Shown: positions 39,906-49,846 of the stretch, one piece after another
Layout of the letters: every line of letters begins with the position of its first letter
Numbering within the stretch: position 1 is the stretch's first letter
Source: Aselliscus stoliczkanus
Lineage: Eukaryota; Chordata; Mammalia; Chiroptera; Hipposideridae
Assembly (NCBI GenBank): GCA_033961575.1
Contig: CM066737.1
Location: 97,554,709-97,618,708 of the forward strand
Length of the DNA: 64,000 bases
Direction of reading: 5' to 3'
The notes under the pieces: model-generated
Database searches by the model: none
Seen by the model: only the letters and a program-made list of their open reading frames with translations
What the model was told of the DNA's origin: nothing
Made by a program: the position numbers and the translations under genes

Positions 39906-40715
39906 TAACACAAATACGATATTTTACTTACTATACCCTTTTTTCAGGAAATGTATATATTAATATACTTGTACTCTTTGAAAGGAACTTCAGAGCTATT
40001 CAAATAAAAGCTAAGATGAAATAAAAAACATTCATGCCGAACTGGGGTATGGAAATCCAGAAGGTATTTGGAAAAAGAGATTGTTTGAAGAATAAAGTAT
40101 TAAGGGGAGTACTATTGGTGGACCAAGTAGATTGTGTATTTTACATCATGTCAGACTATAACCATCTCTACCATATATACAGAGATGGTTAGGTGAACCC
40201 AGTGATGTGCTGGAGTGCTTCTATTGCTTGCCACAGCCTTACCTATTCCTCCTTCAGAGATTTCAGGCTGGCACCTTGAAACTGGCCATGGTAGGAGTAC
40301 ATATGTACAAGCCAGAAACCAGCAAATGCTATATCGCCTCCAGAGGCAGGTGTTAAACATACACTAGCACACTAGGTAACCTCTCCCCCATCCCCATCCT
40401 TCCTTTCTTCTACTAGTTTTTCTCACCAGGCAGGGTAGGGGCACTACTAGCAATGGGAGCAGTGCAGATTCTTAGTTGTGCAAGTCTGTCCCATATATAG
40501 CACGATATTTAGCATTCCTGGCTCCATCCACTAAATGCCATTAGTGCTCCCCAGTCACTGAGATGACCCAAGAATGGCTCCCACGTCACACATTCCAAAC
40601 ACTCCTAGGAGGGTGATAGCATCAGTGATAGAGAACCAATGTTCTAGAATGACTGAAATGCAAGCTAAACACATTTCCCAGACTCTCAGGGAGCTGAGTA
40701 TGGGTTTATGACTAT
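39906..40715. other. intron 5 unique sequence
   Basis: Nothing recognised in about 800 bp. Confidence 0.6.
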
Positions 40716-40832
40716 TTTTTGTGTGTTTGTTTGTTTTTTGAGGACAGTGTCACTGGACCTCATATGTGGGACCCGAACCGGGGCCGCTGGCTTCCCAAGC
40801 CAGCGCTTAACCACCGCGCCACTCGGCCGGCC
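40716..40832 (-). mobile_element. SINE-S
   Basis: Near-consensus head; flank motif TTTATGA on both sides. Confidence 0.92.
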
Positions 40833-41357
40833 TGATTTATGAATGTTTTGGCCAACAGGATATGAGTAGAAGCAATGGAGATATCTCTGCCCTACTGGTT
40901 GGTATGTAACTATGTGATGGAACTAAACCTGAGTCTATAACATAGAAGCAGCATGTTGGAAATAGTATAGCTAACAAGACAGAAAAGGCCTGGGTCCTTC
41001 AAATCACAGAATTACATCAATGCTGAATTACTTACATTTGGAATGTTTTATGAGAGTTTAAGCCTGTTATTTTTAGCTATTACAGCAGCCAGAAACCTGC
41101 TAATAATGCATGTTCCACATAGTATATTTGCATTAAGATGCCCCCCCCCTTTGAGTGTTGTAAATTGTTAAATTCCAGAAATATCCAGAGCAAGTCTAAT
41201 CTAGGACATATTGGTAAACAATCTTTCTGTTCTATACACAGATCTTTTAAAAACACCAATGGTATCAAATTATTTATCAGGAACTATATTTTGCTTTTTC
41301 ATTTATATATTTTGGATTTGTACCTTATCTATACATTGCACATCTATCCCATTTCTT

Positions 41358-41487
41358 TTTTTAAATTATTTTTTATTATTTTTTATTATTTTTTGAGGGC
41401 AGTGTCACTAGCTCTCATATGTGGGATCCGAACCAGGGCCATTAGAGTCCCAAGCCAGCTCTTAACCACCACGCCACTCAGCCAGCC
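41358..41487 (-). mobile_element. SINE-S
   Basis: Duplication CTATCCCATTTCTT. Confidence 0.95.
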
Positions 41488-41738
41488 CTATCCCATTTCT
41501 TATATCTACTATAGAGTAACCCTTTAAAAAAAAAAAAAATTGACTTATTTATAAGGTTCCCTACTAATGATCACTTAGGCTGTTTTAACTTTTTCATGTA
41601 GTGCTACAACAAACATCTTTGCTCATATCGTTATGCATCGAATTACAAAGAAATGCAATTGTTGGATCAAAAAATATGTGCATTAAAATTGACTTCCAGG
41701 GTAGGCTGAGTGGTACGTTCGTTAAGAGCTGGCTTGGG

Positions 41739-41847
41739 GTCGGCCGAGTGGCGCAGTGGTTAAGTGCTGGCTTGCGACGCCAGCGGCCCCGGCTTGGATC
41801 CCACATATGAGGGCCAGTGACACTGACCTCAGGAAAAAAAAAAAAAA
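41739..41847 (+). mobile_element. nested SINE-S (first)
   Basis: Duplication AGAGCTGGCTTGGG at 41,725 and 41,848. Confidence 0.93.
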
Positions 41848-41861
41848 AGAGCTGGCTTGGG

Positions 41862-41959
41862 GGAGTGGCGCGGTGGTTAAGCGCTGGATTTAAGAAGCCA
41901 GCGGCCCCGGTCCCATGTGTGAGGGCCAGTGACACTGCCCTCAAAAAAAAAAAAAAAAA
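41862..41959 (+). mobile_element. nested SINE-S (second), 5'-truncated
   Basis: Begins GGAGTGGCGCGG and inserted at the duplicated target; CTGGCTTGGG follows its tail. Confidence 0.9.
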
Positions 41960-42247
41960 TCTGGCTTGGGATGCCAGTTCTGAGCAGTGGGGCCCCTGTT
42001 CTGATCCCACATATAAGGGCCAGTGACCCTGCACTCGACAGCTAAGATGGTGAACAACAGTGCTGCAGGGAGTCCCCAGGGATCGGGATCGCATTGGCTG
42101 CGGTGGGCTGCCATAGGCTACAGTGAGTGGCTGGCAGCCAGCATGAGAGGCCGGCAGCCAGCGTGAGCGACCGGGAGCCTCGGTCCATCCAGAGGCCGGT
42201 GACAGACCTGCTTCAGCCGGGAGGAGCGCAATAATAATACCAACATG

Positions 42248-42350
42248 GAGCCGGCTGAATGGCGCGTTGGTTAAGCGCTAGCAGCGGCCCCGGTTCGGAT
42301 CGCACAAGTGAGGGCCAGTGACACTGCCCTCTTAAAAAATAAAATATAAA
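42248..42350 (+). mobile_element. nested SINE-S (third)
   Basis: Inserted at ATAATACCAACATGG of the SINE-L body, which repeats after the tail. Confidence 0.93.
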
Positions 42351-42628
42351 AATAATAATAATAATACCAACATGGGCCAGTGAAGCAATGTCCTCCACCA
42401 CTAGACTGAAGAACAAAATGATGGCAACTTGTCTGTTCCCCTCCCCCAATTCCCCGACGCTGTTCCCCTCCCCCAATTCCCCGATAAAATCTTAAAAAAA
42501 AAAAATTGACTTCCAATGCGCCTGCATTAATTTATGTTCTCATAACTGGCATGTTTCTTCACCTTCTAAACAATGCTGGATGCTAGCGTAATTTTAGACT
42601 TTGCCATCTGCTAGGTGAAAAGTAAAAT

Positions 42629-42709
42629 ATTGGGTTGTGGGAAAAGTCATGACATTTTTTCTGTTTTTCGTTGCAAAAATGCATCATGACTTTTCTGACA
42701 ACCCAATAT
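42629..42709. mobile_element. palindromic mariner-type MITE (81 bp)
   Basis: TATTGGGTTGTGGGAAAAGT is answered by ACTTTTCTGACAACCCAATA; a TA lies at each end. Confidence 0.8.
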
Positions 42710-42985
42710 GTCTTAATTGCTATGTCTTTAATTATGAGTGAGCCTGTACATTTTTCATGTTTATTAGAAGTCTATTTCTATTTCTTTTGTCTGAAAACTA
42801 TTTCCATCATTCCCTGTTTATATTTCTTGACTGGGTGGTTTTCTGTTTTGTTTTACTAATTTGTATATATTTTTATTTGCAATATACACATTGAGAAACT
42901 TGGTCTTTTGTAAGAGGTATTATAATTTTTTTCCTCCAGTGTATTGTTTGGCCTCGTTTATAGTTTTGCCTATGCATACATTTTA

Positions 42986-43108
42986 TTTTTATTTTATTTT
43001 ATTTTATTTTGAAGGCAGTGTCACTGGCCCTCATATGTGGGTGGGACCCAAACCAGGGCCACTGGCTTCCGAAGCCAGTGCCCAACCACTGCACCACTCT
43101 GCCGGCCC
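42986..43108 (-). mobile_element. SINE-S
   Basis: Duplication CTATGCATACATTTTA / CTATGCAGACATTTTA. Confidence 0.93.
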
Positions 43109-43864
43109 CTATGCAGACATTTTAAATTTGGTGGGGTCAAATGGTTCATTTGCATTAAGCCATTCCCAGTTCAAGATTATAGAAGACACCCGTGCTTTCT
43201 TGCATTGCTTTCATAGCTTCATTTAAAAAACAAAACTAGGAGCATTTTCTCAATCCATTATTTTGCTTCTGGGCAATTGTCATCAGTTTGACTCAAATAA
43301 ACTCTTATAAGCTTTAAAAAAACAAACAAACAAAAAAATTAAAACAACCTCCCCCTCCCCACACTAATTCTTTGACCCACTGCTAGAATTCAATGAAACT
43401 AATTTAGGAATACAGCTATAACCCTCTTACCCTCTCCCACCCCTGCCAAGTTGCTAGTCCCAACACAATTTCACAAAATAATACATCCCCACTGATTACA
43501 TTTGTCACCATTACCAAGTGCTAAATTCAGCCCCTCCCCACTCAGGATGGAAGAGCCCACAGGGTCTGCCTAAATGCTTGCACCCTCACTATTTATAATA
43601 ATGATACCACCACATGACCATGGCTCTTCCCATCCAAATAGTAGTTAGGGGGGCACACAGCAGCATTGATTCCTTGACTCTCTGGGCAGCCTCCTATCTT
43701 TTGTCAGGGATGCAACTGGTACCAGGTCACCCCTCTAGAGTCCAGAGTTGCCCATGATGGCTAAGTGGTAATGAGTGTGGTAGAATACACGTTTATTTAA
43801 ACAACTTCTTGTCCATTAATGATTTGTTTATAAGTATATCAACGGAATTTTTGTTACAGCTTTT

Positions 43865-44140
43865 ACTTTCTCTAGCACAGGATTCCTCATATTGGCATTT
43901 TGGGGCAGATTGTTGTGGGGGGCTGTCTTGTGCATTGTAAGAGGTTTTTTGTTTTTTTTTTTTGAGGGCAGTGTCACTGGCCCTCATATGTGGAACCCGA
44001 ACCGAGGCCACTGGCTTCAAAAGCCAGCACTTAACCACCGCGCCACTTGGACGGCCCTGCATTGTAAGATGTTTAACATAATCCCTGGTCCCTACTCCCC
44101 AGATACCAGTAGCACCCTCCCTATTTTCTGTATTTTTTAG
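43865..44140 (-). mobile_element. MER5A hAT element, split by a SINE-S
   Basis: CATTTTGGGGCAGATTGTTG, CTGTCTTGTGCATTGTAAGA and ACCAGTAGCACCCTCCCT follow the MER5A complement. Confidence 0.75.
43948..44057 (-). mobile_element. SINE-S inside MER5A
   Basis: Duplication TGCATTGTAAGAGGTTT / TGCATTGTAAGATGTTT. Confidence 0.93.
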
Positions 44141-44159
44141 CTATGGTATTTATACAGGC

Positions 44160-45056
44160 AAGTTTTTTTCTTTTTAGAACATGTGTTTTATTTTTGCTTT
44201 TTCTATTAAACAGGTTGTACATATTAAGTGTTAGAAAAGTCAATGTATAAACAATACAAGTATAATTAATCACAAGTTTAACTAAACAGGCAAAGAAATT
44301 ACACTAAGCAGTATGTGACAGTATCTGAGGAAAATAAAATGACTAAAATAGGTTTAAATGGGTTAATACTATTAAATTACATTTAATATTCAATATTACA
44401 TAACTAAATGCAGCTAAAAGGTAATTATGCAAAATGCGTTAACATCAAAGAATACAACCAAAGCTAAGATAGCAAACAAAACCTATATAACTTTTCTTTC
44501 CCTGTTTTTTTAAACAGGAAAATACTTCTTGTATGCACTTAAATGTTTACTCTTTTAAACAAAATCTATAACAAGCAAAGTTAATAACAAGCAAAGTTAA
44601 TCATTCTCCAGAAAAACCACACACAGAATTACTAAATATATTCCTAAAAATATAGATATGAACATTTGTAAAATACAGAACTTTAAAAATGTATAAGCAA
44701 TAGGTGAACTTGAATACGAAAAGAAGTCTCATTTTTAACACAGTTTATATTATAAAGAACAGTCTTTTGATGTAAGGTTCATGAATTATCCTCCTATTGG
44801 GAGCAAAAAACTCCCATGTTTTCCAAATGGTATTACAGAACAAGATAAAGAGCCTTAAAAATGTAATCTAATATATACATACATATTTTTCTACCTTTTA
44901 ACTTTTTTTACCACTCTAGCAAAACATGACCGTTTAGAAATGTAGGAATCAAACAAAATTCTTTCCTAGAAACAATATACAAGAAAGAGGCATACTTATT
45001 TCCAATTACACTCTTAGAAGAACCTTCCCTAGTTTTAGAAGAGTATTGTCTACTTT
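44160..45056 (-). other. AT-rich probable YY2 3' UTR
   Basis: About 900 bp after the YY2 stop carry no recognisable young repeat and are AT-rich, as expected of the retroposed YY1-type 3' UTR. An AATAAA on the minus strand at 44,187-44,192 is a candidate end signal. An old MER5A element begins just beyond it. Confidence 0.4.
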
Positions 45057-45614
<558 letters not shown>

Positions 45615-45617
45615 TCA
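45615..45617 (-). other. in-frame TGA replacing a conserved Trp codon in YY2
   Basis: After GEFSVTV the frame reads TGA TCC CCA. YY1 and YY2 have Met-Trp-Ser at this point, so a TGG to TGA change is the simplest explanation. The flanking sequence is unique, not repeat, and stays in frame with the zinc fingers 26 codons later. Confidence 0.85.
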
Positions 45618-45699
45618 CACGGTGACGGAAAACTCACCCCCCAGGGTTTGGACCTGCAGCTGCTTCTGCACCCACTGCCTGCTGCCCGCCTCAGAACCA

Positions 45700-46133
45700 C
45701 CGCTGCCAGCCCCGGCCACGCTCCGAGCCCCTAGCCCCAGTCTCGCTCCGAGCCCCCGGCCCCAGTCTCGCTCCCAGCCCCGGCCACGCTCCGAGCCCCT
45801 AGCCCCAGTCTCGCTCCCAGCCCCGGCCTCGCTCCCAGCCCCAGTGGCCTCGCTCCCAGCCTCTAGCCCGTCTCGCTCCCAGCCCCCTAGCCCCAGTCTC
45901 GCTCCCAGCCCCCAGCCCCAGTCTCGCCCCCAGCCCCAGCCTCGCTCCCGGCCCCAGCCTCGCTCCAGCCCCGCTCCAGCCCCGGCCTCGCTCCCAGCCC
46001 CCAGCCCCAGTCTAGCCCCCAGCCCCAGTCTCGCCCCCAGCCCCAGCCTCGCTCCCGGCCCCAGCCTCGCTGCCAGCCCCAGCCCCGCTCCAGCCCCGGC
46101 GTCGCTCCCAGCCCCCAGCCCCAGCCTCGCCGC
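45700..46133 (-). repeat. GC-rich degenerate repeat in the YY2 linker
   Basis: About 420 bp consist of variants of CCCAGCCCC and AGTCTCGCTCC on the plus strand. The coding strand therefore has dozens of GGGG runs. Larger blocks of roughly 100 bp recur (near 45,925-46,015 and 46,032-46,130). In one frame it encodes Gly/Ala/Arg/Leu-rich low-complexity sequence. A TCTAG variant where the other copies have TCTCG makes the TAG that ends the N-terminal frame. High quadruplex potential makes both expansion in vivo and sequencing error plausible. Confidence 0.9.
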
Positions 46134-46530
46134 TGGTGTAACTCTTCTTACCACTGGGCTTTGGGTAGCGGCGCTTCCGGCGGTGGCTGTTGGTAGATGA
46201 GGACGCAGCAGCTGCCGGGGAAGCCAGGGTCGGCTGGAAGGAGTCTTCGTCAGCCGAGGTGACTACCTGGTCCTTGAGGCTGTCGTCCTGCAGGTTGTCT
46301 GACTCGCAGTAGCCCACCACTTCTTCCTGGGTCTGCACCATAATTTCCTGATCCTGGCCACCTTCAGGGTTAATAGCAAGCGGCTGCAGCAGCATCAAAG
46401 GCGAATCCTGGTGGCCACCGTGGACCCAACTGCTGCCTATATTCTCATACTGAACTGTGTCCAAGGCCATGGTCCCTGCAGGCTCGGTCTGTGCAGAGTC
46501 CATAGGAAGGGTCTCCACAGGGTGCATCTG

Positions 46531-46920
46531 CACAATCTCCTCAGGGAAGGGCTCCACAGGGTCGATCTTCCCAGGGAAGGGCTCCCCAAGGTCGATCTCC
46601 CCAGGGAAGGGATCCCCAAGGTCGATGTCCCCAGGGAAGGGATCCCCAAGGTCGATCTCCCCAGGGAAGGGATCCCCGAGGTCGATCTCCCCAGGGAAGG
46701 GATCCCCGAGGTCGATCTCCCCAGGGAAGGGATCCCCGAGGTCAATCTCCCCAGGGAAGGGATCCCCAAGATCGATCTCCCCAGGGAAGGGATCCCCAAG
46801 GTCGATCTCCCCAGGGAAGGGATCCCCAAGGTCGATCTCCCCAGGGAAGGGATCCCCAAGGTCGATCTCCCCAAGGAAGGGATCCTCAAGGTCGATCTCC
46901 CCAGGGAAGGGATCCCCAGA
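46531..46920 (-). repeat. 30-bp coding minisatellite in YY2
   Basis: Twelve near-identical 30-bp units occupy 46,561-46,920, with a more diverged unit at 46,531-46,560. On the coding strand each unit reads GDPFPGEIDL with single changes (for example ED, FLG, GDI). The unit length is a multiple of three and no unit contains a stop in any frame, so long spurious frames appear on both strands. Human and mouse YY2 as I know them lack such an array. The repeat is acidic and proline/glycine-rich, and falls in the region preceding the activation-like EEVVGYC segment. Confidence 0.95.
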
Positions 46921-47112
46921 GTCCATGTCCATAAGGCATCCGTTCAGAGAGTACATCTCCATAGGAAAGTTCTTGGCAGAGAAGATCTCCTCAGGGCTCA
47001 AGTCTGGAGGAGGGATGTCCACAGGCAAGCTCTCCGAAGGCTGCGCCTCCACAGTCTCTGTAGGAGTCTCCTGGTTTTCTGTGGTGCTGTAAGCAGAGTC
47101 CTCTGAGGCCAT

Positions 47113-47445
47113 GGCTGAGAGATTGGAAGAGGCTTTGGCTACTGGGTAGCAGGTGGGTGACTGAAAAGTCCCGGAGAAAAAGTCTGAGGCAGCAAAGTGC
47201 AAGCACCGCAATGCGGCACAGAGCTCCAGAGAAGGCGCGAGTCCCGGACAAATTCGCGGGCGATTGTACAAGATACGGAAGTAGCGGGGCCCCTGTACAA
47301 GCCCGGGGCATGGGCTTCCGGGCTTTTAAATACAATGCGCATGCATTTGCTGGTAACCCAGCAAGTAACCAACCCACGGGGTAACGCCCATGTTCATCCC
47401 CACGGGCTAGCTCTCGGGTCTCTTTGCCCCACCCACCTGCCATGA
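47113..47445 (-). promoter_or_regulatory. YY2 5' flank, moderately CpG-rich
   Basis: Upstream of the YY2 ATG is about 330 bp with CpG dinucleotides and no repeat, including a GCGCATGC palindrome near 47,338-47,345. In-frame sequence stays open upstream of the ATG for about 53 codons but lacks YY2 similarity. I infer a retrogene promoter or 5' UTR; no TATA box was seen. Confidence 0.35.
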
Positions 47446-48050
47446 TGTCGGTTTTTTTGAAAATGAATTAGGTAGGCAAGCTCTTTACGTATTTTGCAGT
47501 ATTTCGTTTCTGATGATTTTATTCTTGCTCCCAGATGTATATCAGTAGCTGAAAAAAAAGGCCTCCTTTCTAATATTTGTTTTTTTTTCCTCTTATTTAA
47601 TTGCACTGAGTCACATTTACAGATCATTTAATAGTATTAGTGATAGTTGATGGTGGGATTGCTTCTCTTGTCCTTTAACAGGAATGCTTCTAAGTGTTAT
47701 ATCATCAGGAACTATCCAGCTATTTCTACTTTTACTAAGGATTTTCGGTTTTTCGCCATTAATGCATGTTGAATTTTGTTTCAGTATCTGCTGAGATGAG
47801 GATTCACTGACCCCAATGGTTAATAATGTTTACCACATTCAAATAGATTTCCTAATGTTGAACCATCCTTTCTTTTTCATGTGTCTGTAGAGATTTTTGG
47901 TGCTTTAAAAGATGTATCTGTTATAATGACGTTTTTTAAAATTGTAGTTTCCTTCTCCATGTGATCTGGAAAATTTATACTAAATTGGAATTTAAAAGAA
48001 AAATCTTTTCCTTCAAGATTTGAAAGAACTCCACCTATGAAACTTTCAGG
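47446..48050. other. intron 5, AT-rich, probably decayed L1
   Basis: ACAGGAATGCTTCTAAGTGT and GATGAGGATTCACTGA resemble reversed L1 ORF2, too decayed for a firm call. Confidence 0.4.
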
Positions 48051-48222
48051 GGCTTTTAAAAATGTTATTATCAGTTTTAGGTGTACAGAACAATATAGTG
48101 ATTAGATATTTATATACCTCACAAAGTGATAACCCCAGATAATCCCATCTGACACTGTATGTAATTATTAGAATATTATTGCCTATATTTCCTAAGCTGT
48201 CACTTTTTAAAAAATTACAGTT

Positions 48223-48328
48223 GGGGCCGGCCAAGTGGCACAGTGGTTAAGAGCTGGCTTCGGACGCCAGCAGCCGCAGTTTGGATCCCACATATGAGGG
48301 TCAGTGACACTGGCCCTCAAAAAAAAAA
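48223..48328 (+). mobile_element. SINE-S inside L1
   Basis: Duplication AAAATTACAGTT. Confidence 0.93.
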
Positions 48329-48527
48329 AAAATTACAGTTCACAGTCAATATTATTTCATATTCCTTTCAGGTGTACAGCATAGTGGTTAGATATTTATA
48401 TAATTTATAAATGATTCCCCAGTAAGTCTAGTACCCATATGACACTATAACAGTTTTTACAATAGTATTGACTATTCCCCATACTGTATTTTATAATCCT
48501 AAGACTTTTGTAACTACCAATTTGTAC

Positions 48528-48634
48528 TTTTTTTTCTTTTGCTGAGCTATCCTGCCACCTGTTGGCAGCTCCGTTCGGTGGTTCATTGAACTGCTGTTGC
48601 TCAGAGCTGGCACTCTTGAGCGAGTTCTTACTCT
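48528..48634 (-). mobile_element. SINE-V part
   Basis: GCCACCTGTTGGCAGCTC to CTTGAGCGAGTTCTTACTC; the head is missing at the CYB5R4 pseudogene tail. Confidence 0.8.
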
Positions 48635-49410
48635 TTTTTTTTTTTTTTTTTTGAAACGTGACCAAAATGATCATTTATTTTATCATGTCATAAAACACAA
48701 AAACTCATCGTAGAACAGTGGTACAGATTAAGGGTAAGGAACTTTGTGATTCTTAACAATCCTGTATTTGTTGCCATGACTGAATTTCCAGGTCAAGTAT
48801 CAGTAGTAAAATAAGTTATGGTATAAAATAAAGTCAACAAGTTATGTATACTGAAGGAACATTTGATTTTATTTAAGAAACTGAAGGCTGGATTCTAGTT
48901 TACCTTTTAGTATATACAAAAATGTTGTCTTAAAAAACGCTAAGCAATCACAAATTTAGATAAAACAGTTGAATAAAGGACAATGACAGCTCTTCATTAT
49001 GCTGTGAAACTATGGATCTCAGCTTTGGAAAAGTTAAGATCATGCAGCAACCTTATTCCTTGCTCTGTAAATGGCATTGGTCCACAAATGCAGATGAGGA
49101 CTTTGGATTTGTCTAAACTTCTTTTCAAAAATTCAGAAAGAAGAGCTGGTGAAATGTGTCCCTGTTTGCCACTCCATTCAGACGTAGGTGCTGAGAGAAC
49201 AAATTCAACGTCATGTCTTTTATCTTTAAATGCTAAGTTCTCCAATTCACTTCTCCAAATTATATCATCCTGTTTTATTGAAGAACATCAGCTTCACTTT
49301 CCTGAGACTAGGTGTATTAGTCAACGCATAATTCAGTATTTCAACCATTGATGTGAAGCCTGTTCCAGCTGCCAATAAAAAGAGATCTTCTAATTCTTGG
49401 AACTGGGATT
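48635..49410 (-). pseudogene. processed pseudogene of CYB5R4 (NCB5OR), 3' part
   Basis: The minus strand encodes the C-terminal end of cytochrome b5 reductase 4: VEFVLSAP, GKQGHISPALL, ICGPMPFTEQG, then HDLNFSK and HSFTA before TGA at 48,997. Upstream codons (LFLLAAGTGFTSM) belong to the same NADH-binding reductase domain. They are out of frame because two bases are missing near 49,273, in the KT-DDIIW region. The 3' UTR follows with an AATAAA about 25 bp before a poly(A) tract (T-run at 48,635-48,652). It is intronless, 5'-truncated, tailed and frameshifted, so a dead retrocopy. Its neighbours on both sides are SINE-V pieces inside an L1. The parent-gene call is from memory of the C-terminal motif. 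Confidence 0.8.
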
Positions 49411-49517
49411 TTTTTTTTTTTAAAGCTGAGCCATCCTGTCACCTGTTGGCAGCTGTTTGGTGGTGCATTGAACTGCTGTTGCTCAGAGCTAGCACTCTTG
49501 AGCGAGCTCTTACTCTT
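49411..49517 (-). mobile_element. SINE-V part
   Basis: Nearly the same stretch and the same end (GAGCGAGCTCTTACTC) as 48,528-48,634, on the other side of the pseudogene. Confidence 0.8.
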
Positions 49518-49523
49518 TTTTTT

Positions 49524-49595
49524 CCTTCCTTCCTTCCTTCCTTCCTTCCTTCCTTCCTTCCTTCCTTCCTTCCTTCCTTCCTTCCTTCCTTCCTT
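49524..49595. repeat. (CCTT)n microsatellite
   Basis: About 18 tetranucleotide units. Confidence 0.97.
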
Positions 49596-49697
49596 TCTTT
49601 TTTTGAGGGCAGTGTCACTGGCCCTCATATGTGGGACTGAACCGGGGCCACTGCCTTCCCAAGCCAGCGCTTAACTACTGCGCAACTCGGCCAGTCC
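49596..49697 (-). mobile_element. SINE-S
   Basis: GAGGGCAGTGTCACTGG to CTCGGCCAGTCC, its T-tail abutting the CCTT tract. Confidence 0.92.
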
Positions 49698-49846
49698 TTT
49701 TCTTTCTTTTTTTAAGCTGAGCAATCCTACCACCTGTTGGCAGCTCAACGGCAGCTCAGCTCGGGCTCGCAGAACTGCTGTTACTCAGACAGAGCTCAGC
49801 TCGCACTCTAGCGAGCTCTTGACCAACTGAGCCACTGGGCTGGCCC
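49698..49846 (-). mobile_element. SINE-V
   Basis: Full head at right (GACCAACTGAGCCACTGGGC). Confidence 0.88.

Larger units (their letters stand above)
41700..42503 (+). mobile_element. SINE-L hosting three SINE-S
   Basis: Outer element with duplication AAAATTGACTTCCA at 41,686 and about 42,503. The body is interrupted three times. Confidence 0.9.
41545..43320 (-). mobile_element. old L1, broken by SINE and MITE insertions
   Basis: TGTTGGATCAAAAAATATGT, AGTGCTACAACAAACATCTTT and the later AT-rich 3' region read as a reversed L1M. The interruptions are listed separately. Confidence 0.6.

Noticed and set aside
46411..47106. Long plus-strand and alternative-frame open stretches over YY2
   Set aside because: They come from the 30-bp array, which has no stop in any frame; no independent similarity or start context.
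49341..49640. Frames reading Pro-Ser-Phe-Leu or Lys-Glu-Gly-Arg repeats
   Set aside because: Translation of the CCTT microsatellite.
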